Below are positions 6,724 through 12,403 of a DNA stretch of 12,403 nt, piece after piece. A model generated the notes under the pieces. The model was given only the letters and a program-made list of their open reading frames with translations. It was not told the origin of the DNA and ran no database searches. Position numbers and translations under genes: made by a program. How positions within the stretch are numbered: the first letter of the stretch is position 1; every line of letters begins with the position of its first letter. This DNA is from Helicobacteraceae bacterium (GTDB taxonomy: Bacteria; Campylobacterota; Campylobacteria; Campylobacterales; Sulfurimonadaceae), in NCBI GenBank assembly GCA_024635885.1, contig JAGXIA010000055.1:1-12403 (forward strand), given 5' to 3'.

Positions 6724-7557
6724 ATGATTACAAAATGTTTATTCCCCGCAGCCGGATATGGAACAAGATTTTTACCGGCTACAAAGGCTATGCCTAAAGA
6801 GATGCTGCCGATACTGACAAAACCCCTTATACAATATGGTGTAGAAGAGGCGATGGATGCGGGATGTAATGTAATGGCAATAATTACAGGTCGTGGTAAA
6901 CGTTCAATCACTGACCATTTTGACATTTCATATGAGTTGGAACATCAAATAAAAGATACATCAAAAGATAAGATGCTAGATGGTATTCGTGAGATAATAC
7001 AAAAATGTACATTCACGTATACAAGACAGAATGAGATGAAAGGTCTTGGCGATGCTATCTACAAGGGTAATGTACTTGTTGGATTTTCTAACCCCTTTGC
7101 TGTAGTACTTGCAGATGATTTATGCGTGAATCCAGAGGGAGACGGCGTTTTAAAACAGATGGTTAATTTATACAATAAATACAAGTGCTGTATAGTTGCT
7201 ATTATGGAAGTGCCACATGAAGATGTTTATAAATACGGTGTTATAGAGGGAAGTGAAATTGAAGATGGTGTTTTTATGGTTTCAAACATGGTAGAAAAAC
7301 CAGATATCGATAAAGCCCCGTCCAATCTTGCTGTAATAGGGCGATATATTTTAACACCTGATATTTTTGATGTCATTAAAAATACAAAACCTGGTAAAAA
7401 TGGAGAACTGCAAATAACAGATGCTTTGTGTGAACACGCCAAAAAAGGGATGGTCATAGCCTATAAATTTAAAGGAAAAAGGTTTGATTGCGGTAGTGTA
7501 GAAGGTTTTGTAGAAGCCACAAATTACTTTTATAATTTAGAGCAAGCTAAGAACTAA
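6724..7557 (+). CDS. galU: UTP--glucose-1-phosphate uridylyltransferase
   Basis: Makes UDP-glucose from UTP and glucose 1-phosphate. The 277-aa protein has the nucleotide-binding signature FPAAGYGTRFLPATKAMPKE (7-26), KGLGDAI (106-112) and the metal Asp pair in ADDL (130-133). It also has the sugar-binding EKP (191-193), GRY (206-208) and the C-terminal KRFDCGSVEG (252-261), all typical of bacterial GalU. The ATG follows the phosphorylase stop by 13 nt, with AAAGGA (6711-6716) 7 nt upstream, and no promoter or terminator lies between. It is therefore the fifth gene of the operon. It links two neighbours: it uses the glucose 1-phosphate made by Pgm or by the phosphorylase, and it supplies the donor for GpgS. 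UDP-glucose also serves envelope glycans, so its role is wider than this pathway. Confidence 0.95.
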   Translation: MITKCLFPAAGYGTRFLPATKAMPKEMLPILTKPLIQYGVEEAMDAGCNVMAIITGRGKRSITDHFDISYELEHQIKDTSKDKMLDGIREIIQKCTFTYTRQNEMKGLGDAIYKGNVLVGFSNPFAVVLADDLCVNPEGDGVLKQMVNLYNKYKCCIVAIMEVPHEDVYKYGVIEGSEIEDGVFMVSNMVEKPDIDKAPSNLAVIGRYILTPDIFDVIKNTKPGKNGELQITDALCEHAKKGMVIAYKFKGKRFDCGSVEGFVEATNYFYNLEQAKN

Positions 7558-7578
7558 GAGTTTAGATTTATAATTGTT

Positions 7579-7587
7579 TGATATACT
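7579..7587 (+). promoter_or_regulatory. Extended -10 promoter of metK
   Basis: TG (7579-7580), one base, then TATACT (7582-7587) form an extended -10 element; no clear -35 is seen. Transcription would begin near 7594, just before a small hairpin. The 78-nt gap after galU has no strong terminator, so read-through from the operon is also possible. Confidence 0.5.
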
Positions 7588-7597
7588 TTCGACGATT

Positions 7598-7616
7598 TAT
7601 AGAGCTGGACTCTATA
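7598..7616 (+). other. Perfect 7-bp hairpin at the predicted 5' end of the metK mRNA
   Basis: TATAGAG (7598-7604) and CTCTATA (7610-7616) are perfectly complementary around the loop CTGGA. The stem is AT-rich and followed only by TATTTC-like sequence, so as a terminator for galU it would be weak. It may protect the 5' end of the metK transcript or be a palindromic protein site. The leader is too short and too simple to be a known SAM riboswitch. Confidence 0.45.
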
Positions 7617-7635
7617 TTTCAATAAGGAAAAATCG

Positions 7636-8793
7636 ATGACAAAAGAGTATATATTTACTTCAGAGTCTGTAACAGAAGGGCACCCTGATAAGATGGCAGA
7701 TCAAATCAGTGATGCAATTCTGGATTATATTATTGAGAATGATAAAAATGCCAGAGTAGCGTGTGAAACTCTGGTATCTAATGGTTTTTGTGTAATAGCA
7801 GGCGAACTGAAGACTACGGCTTATGCCCCTATGCAAGAAATTGCAAGACGTGTTATTCAAGAAATTGGATACACAGATGCAACCTATGGTTTTGATTACC
7901 GTTCAGCAGCAGTTTTAAATGGTATTGGTGAACAATCCGCTGACATTAACCAAGGTGTTGACCAGGTTGATGGCGAAATTGGAGCAGGCGATCAAGGTCT
8001 GATGTTTGGGTATGCTTGCCGTGAAACAGATGTTTTAATGCCTTTACCGATTTACTTGGCTCACCGTTTAACCAGAAGGTTAGCTGAAGTTCGCAAAGAG
8101 GGCATTATCCCATATCTTCGTCCTGATGGAAAAGCACAGATAAGCGTTAAGTATGTAGGGGACAAGCCTGTTTCAGTTGAAACTGTAGTTATCTCAACGC
8201 AACATGCTCCTGATGTTTCTCAAGAACAAATTCACAAAGATGTGATTAACGAAGTTATTCATAAAGTTATTCCACGTGAATTAATGAGTGATGATGTAGT
8301 TTTTCACATTAATCCAACAGGAAAATTTGTAATCGGCGGACCGCAAGGCGATGCTGGACTTACTGGTAGAAAAATCATAGTTGATACTTACGGCGGAAGC
8401 TGTCCCCATGGCGGCGGTGCATTTTCTGGAAAAGACCCGACCAAGGTTGACAGAAGTGCTGCATATGCGGCTAGATGGGTAGCTAAAAATCTTGTTGCTT
8501 CTGGTGCTTGTGATAGAGCAACTATTCAGGTCGCTTATGCGATTGGTGTAGTTCAGCCTGTTTCTATTATGGTAGATACTCATGGTACAGGTAAAGTTGA
8601 CGAAGAAAAAATTGAAGAGTGTGTTAAAGAACTATTTGACCTTTCACCTAAGGGAATTATAGAAGCACTTGATTTACTTCGTCCTATTTATAGACGAACA
8701 GCTGCTTATGGCCACTTTGGAAGAGAAGAAGATGGTTTTACGTGGGAACAAACAAACAAAGCAGATGAGATTAAAAAATATCTAGGTCTCTAA
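7636..8793 (+). CDS. metK: S-adenosylmethionine synthetase
   Basis: Makes S-adenosylmethionine from methionine and ATP, releasing phosphate and pyrophosphate, as a cytosolic oligomer. The 385-aa protein has the usual length. It carries the ATP-site GHPDKMADQISDA (15-27), the hallmark GAGDQGLMFGYA (116-127) and the phosphate loop GGGAFSGKDPTKVDRS (259-274). Catalytic His16 and metal Asp18 are present. TAAGGA (7623-7628) is 7 nt before the ATG. It has its own promoter and is followed by a hairpin terminator, so it is probably a single-gene unit unrelated in function to the operon upstream. Confidence 0.97.
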   Translation: MTKEYIFTSESVTEGHPDKMADQISDAILDYIIENDKNARVACETLVSNGFCVIAGELKTTAYAPMQEIARRVIQEIGYTDATYGFDYRSAAVLNGIGEQSADINQGVDQVDGEIGAGDQGLMFGYACRETDVLMPLPIYLAHRLTRRLAEVRKEGIIPYLRPDGKAQISVKYVGDKPVSVETVVISTQHAPDVSQEQIHKDVINEVIHKVIPRELMSDDVVFHINPTGKFVIGGPQGDAGLTGRKIIVDTYGGSCPHGGGAFSGKDPTKVDRSAAYAARWVAKNLVASGACDRATIQVAYAIGVVQPVSIMVDTHGTGKVDEEKIEECVKELFDLSPKGIIEALDLLRPIYRRTAAYGHFGREEDGFTWEQTNKADEIKKYLGL

Positions 8794-8808
8794 GCTTATA
8801 TATCTTAA

Positions 8809-8836
8809 ATGCATGGCGATTTATTTTGCCATGCAT
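8809..8836 (+). terminator. Rho-independent terminator of metK
   Basis: ATGCATGGC (8809-8817) pairs perfectly with GCCATGCAT (8828-8836) around a 10-nt loop, 15 nt after the metK stop. It is followed by CTTCTTCC, a pyrimidine-rich but imperfect U-tract, so efficiency may be moderate. Confidence 0.65.
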
Positions 8837-8954
8837 CTTCTTCCATAAATACTATAAAAACCTTTCCTGCAAGTAGTTATAAGAGCCAAAAGTGTTACTA
8901 TAACTTACATTATTCAATTTAAAAAACAATTTTTAGCTACCTTTAAAATTCTTC

Positions 8955-8963
8955 TGTTATAGT
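8955..8963 (+). promoter_or_regulatory. Extended -10 promoter of the ferredoxin gene
   Basis: TG (8955-8956), one base, then TATAGT (8958-8963); no clear -35. The start would fall near 8970, a leader of about 22 nt with AGGAG before the ATG at 8992. An overlapping TATATA (8964-8969) is an alternative. The rest of the gap (8837-8954) is AT-rich; it contains a loose inverted repeat AGTTATA (8875-8881)/TATAACT (8899-8905) of unknown meaning. Confidence 0.45.
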
Positions 8964-8991
8964 TATATAAATAAAATTTTCAGGAGAAAAA

Positions 8992-9351
8992 ATGGCAGTA
9001 TTTATTAATGATACGTGTATAAACTGTGGTGCTTGTATTGATGAGTGTCCAGTTGAAGCAATCGTAGATGAGGATGATAATCCAACTGGTGAAGAGATTT
9101 ACTATGTTTACCCAGACAAATGTGTAGAATGTGTTGATCATCATGATGAGCCAGCATGTGCTACTGCTTGTCCAACAGAAGGTTGTATAACATGGGACAT
9201 GCCTTTTACTGCTGATTATAAAGATCACTTTAATGGTCCTAATTATATGGACGGCAAAGACTATGTTATGGAAGATGCTGATATTGAGCAACCATACCAC
9301 AGCAATATTGGTGATGATGCTCGCAAGAACCGCGAAAACATAATTGATTAA
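8992..9351 (+). CDS. 2[4Fe-4S] ferredoxin, Alvin type
   Basis: A small soluble electron carrier of 119 aa. The first cluster motif is CINCGACIDECP (Cys9, 12, 15, 19). The second is Cys44-x2-Cys47-x8-Cys56-x3-Cys60-Pro, with an extra Cys65. The long loop between the second and third cysteines and the extended acidic C-terminus are typical of Allochromatium-type ferredoxins. The protein is strongly acidic, which suits docking to oxidoreductases. In Campylobacterota such ferredoxins commonly take electrons from pyruvate and 2-oxoglutarate:acceptor oxidoreductases; the partner here is inferred, since none is in the window. It appears monocistronic, with its own promoter and a strong terminator. 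Confidence 0.93.
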   Translation: MAVFINDTCINCGACIDECPVEAIVDEDDNPTGEEIYYVYPDKCVECVDHHDEPACATACPTEGCITWDMPFTADYKDHFNGPNYMDGKDYVMEDADIEQPYHSNIGDDARKNRENIID

Positions 9352-9380
9352 TTAAAATCTCTCTTTAGGAGAGATTTTAA
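9352..9380. terminator. Strong inverted-repeat terminator after the ferredoxin gene
   Basis: A perfect 12-bp stem, TTAAAATCTCTC (9352-9363) with GAGAGATTTTAA (9369-9380) and a 5-nt loop, begins directly after the stop codon. The A-tract and T-tract lie inside the stem, so it could work in both directions. It separates the ferredoxin gene from ndk. Confidence 0.75.
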
Positions 9381-9465
9381 CCCTACTTCAGAGAAAAAAA
9401 TTCACAAATAATTAAATAGTTTTTACTTTTTCTTACATTTAACCTCAAATAGAACTTATTTTAGC

Positions 9466-9471
9466 TATAAT
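9466..9471 (+). promoter_or_regulatory. -10 box of the ndk-rpmF-plsX-fabH operon
   Basis: A perfect TATAAT is preceded by the T-rich stretch TTATTTTAGC, the usual Campylobacterota promoter form with no conserved -35. Transcription would begin near 9478, about 28 nt before the ndk ATG. Confidence 0.65.
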
Positions 9472-9505
9472 CCCACTCTAATTTTTATATTTACTAGGAG
9501 ACTTG

Positions 9506-9919
9506 ATGGAAAGAACACTATCAATAATTAAACCAGATGCTGTTGCTAAAGGCGTTATCGGAAAAATTTTAGATCGTTTCGAAAGTAACGGACTTAAAAT
9601 CGCTGCAACAAGAAAACTTCAACTTTCTCGTATGGATGCGGAAGCTTTTTATGCAGTTCACTCTGAGAGACCTTTTTTCAACGATTTAGTTGATTTCATG
9701 ATCAGTGGTCCTGTTGTTGTTACAGTTTTAGAAGGCGAAAATGCTATGTCTATTAACCGTGACTTAATGGGTGCTACAAATCCTAAAGAAGCTGAAGCTG
9801 GCACAATTCGTGCAGATTTTGCTGAAAATATAGATGCAAATGCAGTTCATGGAAGTGATTCTGTTGAAAATGCTGCAGTTGAAATAGCATTCTTTTTCTC
9901 AGAAAGAGAAATTTCTTAA
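9506..9919 (+). CDS. ndk: Nucleoside-diphosphate kinase
   Basis: Balances nucleoside triphosphate pools by a ping-pong transfer through a phospho-histidine. The 137-aa protein has the usual length, opens with RTLSIIKPDAV and carries the active-site His115 in NAVHGSDS. The ATG at 9506 is chosen over the in-frame TTG at 9503 because it gives the standard N-terminus and sits 5 nt after AGGAG (9496-9500). It is the first gene after a clear promoter. The next gene begins 10 nt after its stop. Confidence 0.96.
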   Translation: MERTLSIIKPDAVAKGVIGKILDRFESNGLKIAATRKLQLSRMDAEAFYAVHSERPFFNDLVDFMISGPVVVTVLEGENAMSINRDLMGATNPKEAEAGTIRADFAENIDANAVHGSDSVENAAVEIAFFFSEREIS

Positions 9920-9929
9920 TTTCTATCTA

Positions 9930-10295
9930 ATGAAAGTAACATTAAGAAAAGTAACAACTACAGCATTAGATTTTGAAGTAAACTTTAATGAAATAACATT
10001 TAAAGGTTATTTGCAGTATCATTCAGGCAAATTAATTTTGCTCAAAGCACATTTAAATGGTTTTGTTGATACAGACTGTGATGTTTGTGCTAAAGAAATT
10101 AAGTTACCGATTGATGAAGAGATAGAATTTTTTATCTCCGATGGTGTGTATGAAGATGAACAAAATAGCTTAGAGTTTGATGTTGTTGAGTCACTAGACT
10201 CAACAGTAGACTTGGATGAACTTTTACATTCAGAAATCGAACTCATTAAAAGTGATTATTACAGCTGCGAAGATTGTAAAAATAAAAACGACTAA
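9930..10295 (+). CDS. DUF177 (YceD-like) protein upstream of rpmF
   Basis: A 121-aa acidic protein of unknown biochemical role. Members of DUF177/YceD are usually encoded directly before rpmF and have been linked to 23S rRNA metabolism or ribosome assembly. The sequence is divergent but has the expected layout: a beta-rich N-terminal half, CDVC (Cys50, Cys53), the acidic stretch VESLDSTVDLDELLHSEI and a second pair, CEDC (Cys113, Cys116). The two CxxC pairs could bind one zinc. No clear Shine-Dalgarno is present before the ATG, which lies 10 nt after ndk, so reinitiation after ndk is plausible. Assignment rests on position as much as on sequence. Confidence 0.75.
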   Translation: MKVTLRKVTTTALDFEVNFNEITFKGYLQYHSGKLILLKAHLNGFVDTDCDVCAKEIKLPIDEEIEFFISDGVYEDEQNSLEFDVVESLDSTVDLDELLHSEIELIKSDYYSCEDCKNKND

Positions 10296-10398
10296 TTTGT
10301 TTGTAAAATCGGACTTTAGTCCAGAACTGACCCAAAGGGTCTTAGCATAAGTGTAGGACTTATTTCCGACACTAAATAATAAATTAAAGGAATAGAAA
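10296..10398 (+). promoter_or_regulatory. Structured leader before rpmF, candidate RNA regulatory element
   Basis: This 103-nt gap is unusually long for this compact operon. It holds three local hairpins: GGAC/GTCC (10311-10322), GACCC/GGGTC with loop AAA (10329-10341), and ATAAGT/ACTTAT (10347-10363). A second fold is possible that keeps the middle hairpin but nests it inside AGTCC (10318-10322)/GGACT (10356-10360) and TCGGA (10309-10313)/TCCGA (10365-10369). The two folds exclude each other. TAAAAT at 10304-10309 could be a weak -10 box. The rpmF ribosome binding site AAAGGA (10386-10391) lies just after the structure. Confidence 0.45.
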
Positions 10399-10548
10399 AT
10401 GGCAGTACCTAAAAGAAGAGTCTCTCACTCCCGTGGAGCGAAAAGAAGAACTCACTATAAAATTACTTTAGCAAAACCAGTTAAAGATAAAGATGGAACT
10501 TATAAACTTCCACACCACATTAACCCAACTACTGGTGAGTATAAATAG
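10399..10548 (+). CDS. rpmF: 50S ribosomal protein L32
   Basis: A 49-aa basic protein of the large ribosomal subunit, located near the peptidyl transferase region. It begins MAVPKRRVSHSRGAKRR, the family hallmark, and ends in HHINPTTGEYK. There are no cysteines, so this is the zinc-free form. It is slightly shorter than E. coli L32 (57 aa). AAAGGA (10386-10391) is 7 nt before the ATG. plsX follows after 3 nt. The rpmF-plsX-fabH order is conserved in many bacteria. Confidence 0.95.
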   Translation: MAVPKRRVSHSRGAKRRTHYKITLAKPVKDKDGTYKLPHHINPTTGEYK

Positions 10549-10551
10549 TCA

Positions 10552-11550
10552 ATGATAAAGATTGCTATTGATGCAATGGGCGGGGACTTTGGTCCTGAGC
10601 CAATTGTTAAGGGTTGCATTGCCGCACTTAAGAAAAAAACATTTGAGCCTATACTTGTAGGAAAAAAATCAGAAATTTTACCTCTGTTACCAAAACGTTA
10701 TAGAGATAAGATTTTAATTGTTAACGCTGATGATATAATTTCTATGAATGATTATGCCACAGATGCAGTAAAAAGAAAAGAGAGCAGTATATATAAAGCT
10801 GTTGAACTTGTAAAAAATGGTGAGGCTCATGGTGTAGTCTCCGCTGGACACAGTGGTGCTACAATGACTCTTGCTACTTTAAGACTTGGTCGTCTTGCAG
10901 GTGTCTCTCGTCCTGCTCTTGTTACTTTAATGCCTACAAAAACTGGTCGTCGCTCTATTGTCTTAGACGTTGGTGCCAATGTTGATTCAAAACCGGAACA
11001 TTTAATGGAGTTTGCCGTAATGGGCGGATGCTATGCTGAAGATTTACTAAAGATTGAAAATCCAAGTATAGGTCTTTTAGCAAATGGTGAAGAAGAATCC
11101 AAGGGTAATGAAGTGACAAAAGCAGCATTTAAATTACTTCAAGGATACAAAGGCTTCAAAGGCAATGTTGAAGGTAATGATATTTTTAACGGCACTTGTG
11201 ATGTAATTACCTGTGATGGTTTTATAGGAAATTTAGTTCTTAAAACCAGCGAAGGGGTAGCCGCAACTATTAGTCAGTTAATAAAAGACTATATCAGAAA
11301 ATCTCCTGTTGCAATTACAGGTGCACTTTTAATGAGAAGAGTATTTAAACTTCTTAAAAAAGAGATTGACTACGCTGAAATAGGTGGAGCTCCACTTATT
11401 GGAATTAAAGGCTGTGCAATTGTCAGTCATGGTAAAAGTAATGCAAAAGCAATTGAAAATGCGATTTATCAAGCTATAGCATACGTTGATACCGGTGTAA
11501 ATCAGCACATTATATCAAGACTTGAGAAACTTAGACAAAAGGAAGCTTAA
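10552..11550 (+). CDS. plsX: Phosphate acyltransferase PlsX
   Basis: Converts acyl-ACP and phosphate into acyl-phosphate, the donor for PlsY in phosphatidic acid synthesis; it acts at the inner face of the membrane as a peripheral protein. The 332-aa protein has usual length and motifs: IDAMGGDFGPEP (6-17), SAGHSGATM (97-105), LDVGANVDSKPEHL (138-151), GLLANGEEESKGN (174-186), CDGFIGNLVLK (221-231) and GGAPLIGIKG (278-287). Its ATG is 3 nt after the rpmF stop with no strong ribosome binding site, so translational coupling to rpmF is likely. It overlaps fabH as TAATG. Confidence 0.97.
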   Translation: MIKIAIDAMGGDFGPEPIVKGCIAALKKKTFEPILVGKKSEILPLLPKRYRDKILIVNADDIISMNDYATDAVKRKESSIYKAVELVKNGEAHGVVSAGHSGATMTLATLRLGRLAGVSRPALVTLMPTKTGRRSIVLDVGANVDSKPEHLMEFAVMGGCYAEDLLKIENPSIGLLANGEEESKGNEVTKAAFKLLQGYKGFKGNVEGNDIFNGTCDVITCDGFIGNLVLKTSEGVAATISQLIKDYIRKSPVAITGALLMRRVFKLLKKEIDYAEIGGAPLIGIKGCAIVSHGKSNAKAIENAIYQAIAYVDTGVNQHIISRLEKLRQKEA

Positions 11551-12403
11551 TGGCTTATGCAGCTTTTCGTTCAATTGGTGCTTATGTTCCAAGCAAAATA
11601 TTAACTAATGCTGATTTAGCTGTAATGGTAGATACTTCTGATGAGTGGATTACTAAAAGAACAGGTATCAAAGAACGTCGTATCGCAGCACAAAATGAAA
11701 CTACTAGCGACATGGGTGTAAAAGCTGCAAAAAAGGCCATAGAGAGAAGTGGAATTGACGCAGGTGATATAGATATGATTATATGCGCAACTATCTCTCC
11801 TGATTATTTCTGTATGCCATCAACTGCTACAATTATTTCAAATAAACTTGGTCTTGCTAATGTTACTGCATTTGATATTTCTGCTGCATGTACAGGTTTT
11901 GTATATATTCTTTCTATTGCCAAAGCATTCATTGAATCAGGGATGAAAAAAAATATACTTATTATAGGCGCTGAAAAATTATCTGCAATTACAGACTATA
12001 CCGATAGAGGGACATGTATTCTTTTTGGTGATGGTGCCGGAGCTGCGATTATTAGTGCAACTGAGATCAAAGAAGAAGCAATTATTGATATTCATACTGG
12101 CGCAGATGGTACATTTGCAGATTTGCTGATGACTCCAAACGGTGGAAGTGGCTCAATTCATGATTCACTTGACAAAGAAGCTGCTGGTTGTTTTATGCAG
12201 ATGAAGGGAAATGAGACTTTTAAAGTGGCTGTTCGCACACTTACAAAAGATGTTATTGAGATTTTGAACGAGAATAACATAGAAAGCTCTGAAGTAAAAC
12301 ACTTTGTACCACATCAGGCAAACTATAGAATCATAAAAGCTGTTGGCGATGCGTTAAAGTTAAAAGATGAGCAAGTAGTACTTACTGTGGCAAAATACGG
12401 TAA
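11550..12403 (+). CDS. fabH: 3-oxoacyl-ACP synthase III (KAS III), C-terminus cut off by the window edge
   Basis: Starts fatty-acid elongation by condensing acetyl-CoA with malonyl-ACP. 284 codons are visible from ATG at 11550. The N-terminus has SIGAYVPSKILTN and DEWITKRTGIKERR. Catalytic Cys114 lies in DISAACTGF and His255 in VPHQANYRI. The third catalytic residue, Asn of the KYGN motif, would be residue 285; the window ends after its first two bases (AA), so it is consistent but not proven. About 40 C-terminal residues are missing. The ATG overlaps the plsX stop as TAATG, indicating coupled expression. Confidence 0.96.
   Translation, partial: MAYAAFRSIGAYVPSKILTNADLAVMVDTSDEWITKRTGIKERRIAAQNETTSDMGVKAAKKAIERSGIDAGDIDMIICATISPDYFCMPSTATIISNKLGLANVTAFDISAACTGFVYILSIAKAFIESGMKKNILIIGAEKLSAITDYTDRGTCILFGDGAGAAIISATEIKEEAIIDIHTGADGTFADLLMTPNGGSGSIHDSLDKEAAGCFMQMKGNETFKVAVRTLTKDVIEILNENNIESSEVKHFVPHQANYRIIKAVGDALKLKDEQVVLTVAKYG

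Noticed and set aside
1714..7557. Glucosylglycerate operon as a recently transferred island
   Set aside because: Its AT-rich codon use and spacing look like the neighbouring housekeeping genes; there are no integrase, tRNA, IS or flanking repeats.
7558..7635. SAM riboswitch in the metK leader
   Set aside because: The gap is only 78 nt and has a single AT-rich 7-bp hairpin; none of the multi-helix architecture or conserved core of SAM riboswitch classes is visible.
8980..9300. Reverse-strand open frame of 106 codons across the ferredoxin gene
   Set aside because: It is a shadow of the ferredoxin coding frame, with no ribosome binding site and a low-complexity hydrophobic/Thr-rich translation.
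9503..9919. ndk starting at TTG 9503
   Set aside because: The adjacent ATG at 9506 gives the standard 137-aa N-terminus and better spacing from AGGAG.
10309..10373. tRNA or small RNA gene in the rpmF leader
   Set aside because: The helices do not form a cloverleaf, there is no TTC loop and no acceptor stem of seven pairs; a leader element is the simpler reading.

Overview
The window is AT-rich bacterial chromosome with tightly packed genes. The block ferredoxin, ndk, DUF177, rpmF, plsX, fabH, the Alvin-type ferredoxin and the short L32 suggest a Campylobacterota (Epsilonproteobacteria) genome, most likely a free-living Sulfurimonas-like lineage. This is inferred from gene order and protein character, not from a search. 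I see no mobile element, CRISPR array, rRNA or tRNA.

Left part (1-7557): a sugar-phosphate and compatible-solute locus. On the minus strand is pgm (phosphoglucomutase, cut by the left edge). Diverging from it on the plus strand is a five-gene operon: an MPGP-family HAD phosphatase, a glycerate kinase, glucosyl-3-phosphoglycerate synthase (gpgS), a GH13_18 sucrose-phosphorylase-like enzyme that is probably glucosylglycerate phosphorylase, and galU. Together they form a complete loop. Pgm and GalU make UDP-glucose. GpgS and the phosphatase make glucosylglycerate from UDP-glucose and 3-phosphoglycerate. The phosphorylase splits glucosylglycerate with phosphate into glucose 1-phosphate and D-glycerate, and the kinase returns glycerate to the phosphoglycerate pool. 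Three junctions in the operon overlap, two of them as TAATG. The divergent control region (1486-1713) holds a clear sigma70-type promoter for pgm and a 33-bp imperfect direct repeat with a 39-bp period. The first gene of the operon has no ATG, GTG or TTG in frame ahead of its catalytic DxD motif. It must start at ATT or carry a one-base frameshift.

Middle (7558-9505): metK (S-adenosylmethionine synthetase) with its own extended -10 promoter, a leader hairpin and a terminator; then a monocistronic 2[4Fe-4S] ferredoxin with promoter and a strong inverted-repeat terminator.

Right part (9506-12403): ndk, a DUF177/YceD-like protein, rpmF (L32, 49 aa), plsX and fabH (cut by the right edge just before its catalytic Asn). 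This is the widespread bacterial rpmF-plsX-fabH link between ribosome and fatty-acid/phospholipid synthesis. A 103-nt gap before rpmF carries short complementary segments that allow two mutually exclusive RNA folds, so it may be a structured regulatory leader.

The most interesting items are the self-contained glucosylglycerate cycle, the non-canonical start of its first gene, the tandem repeats in its control region and the rpmF leader.
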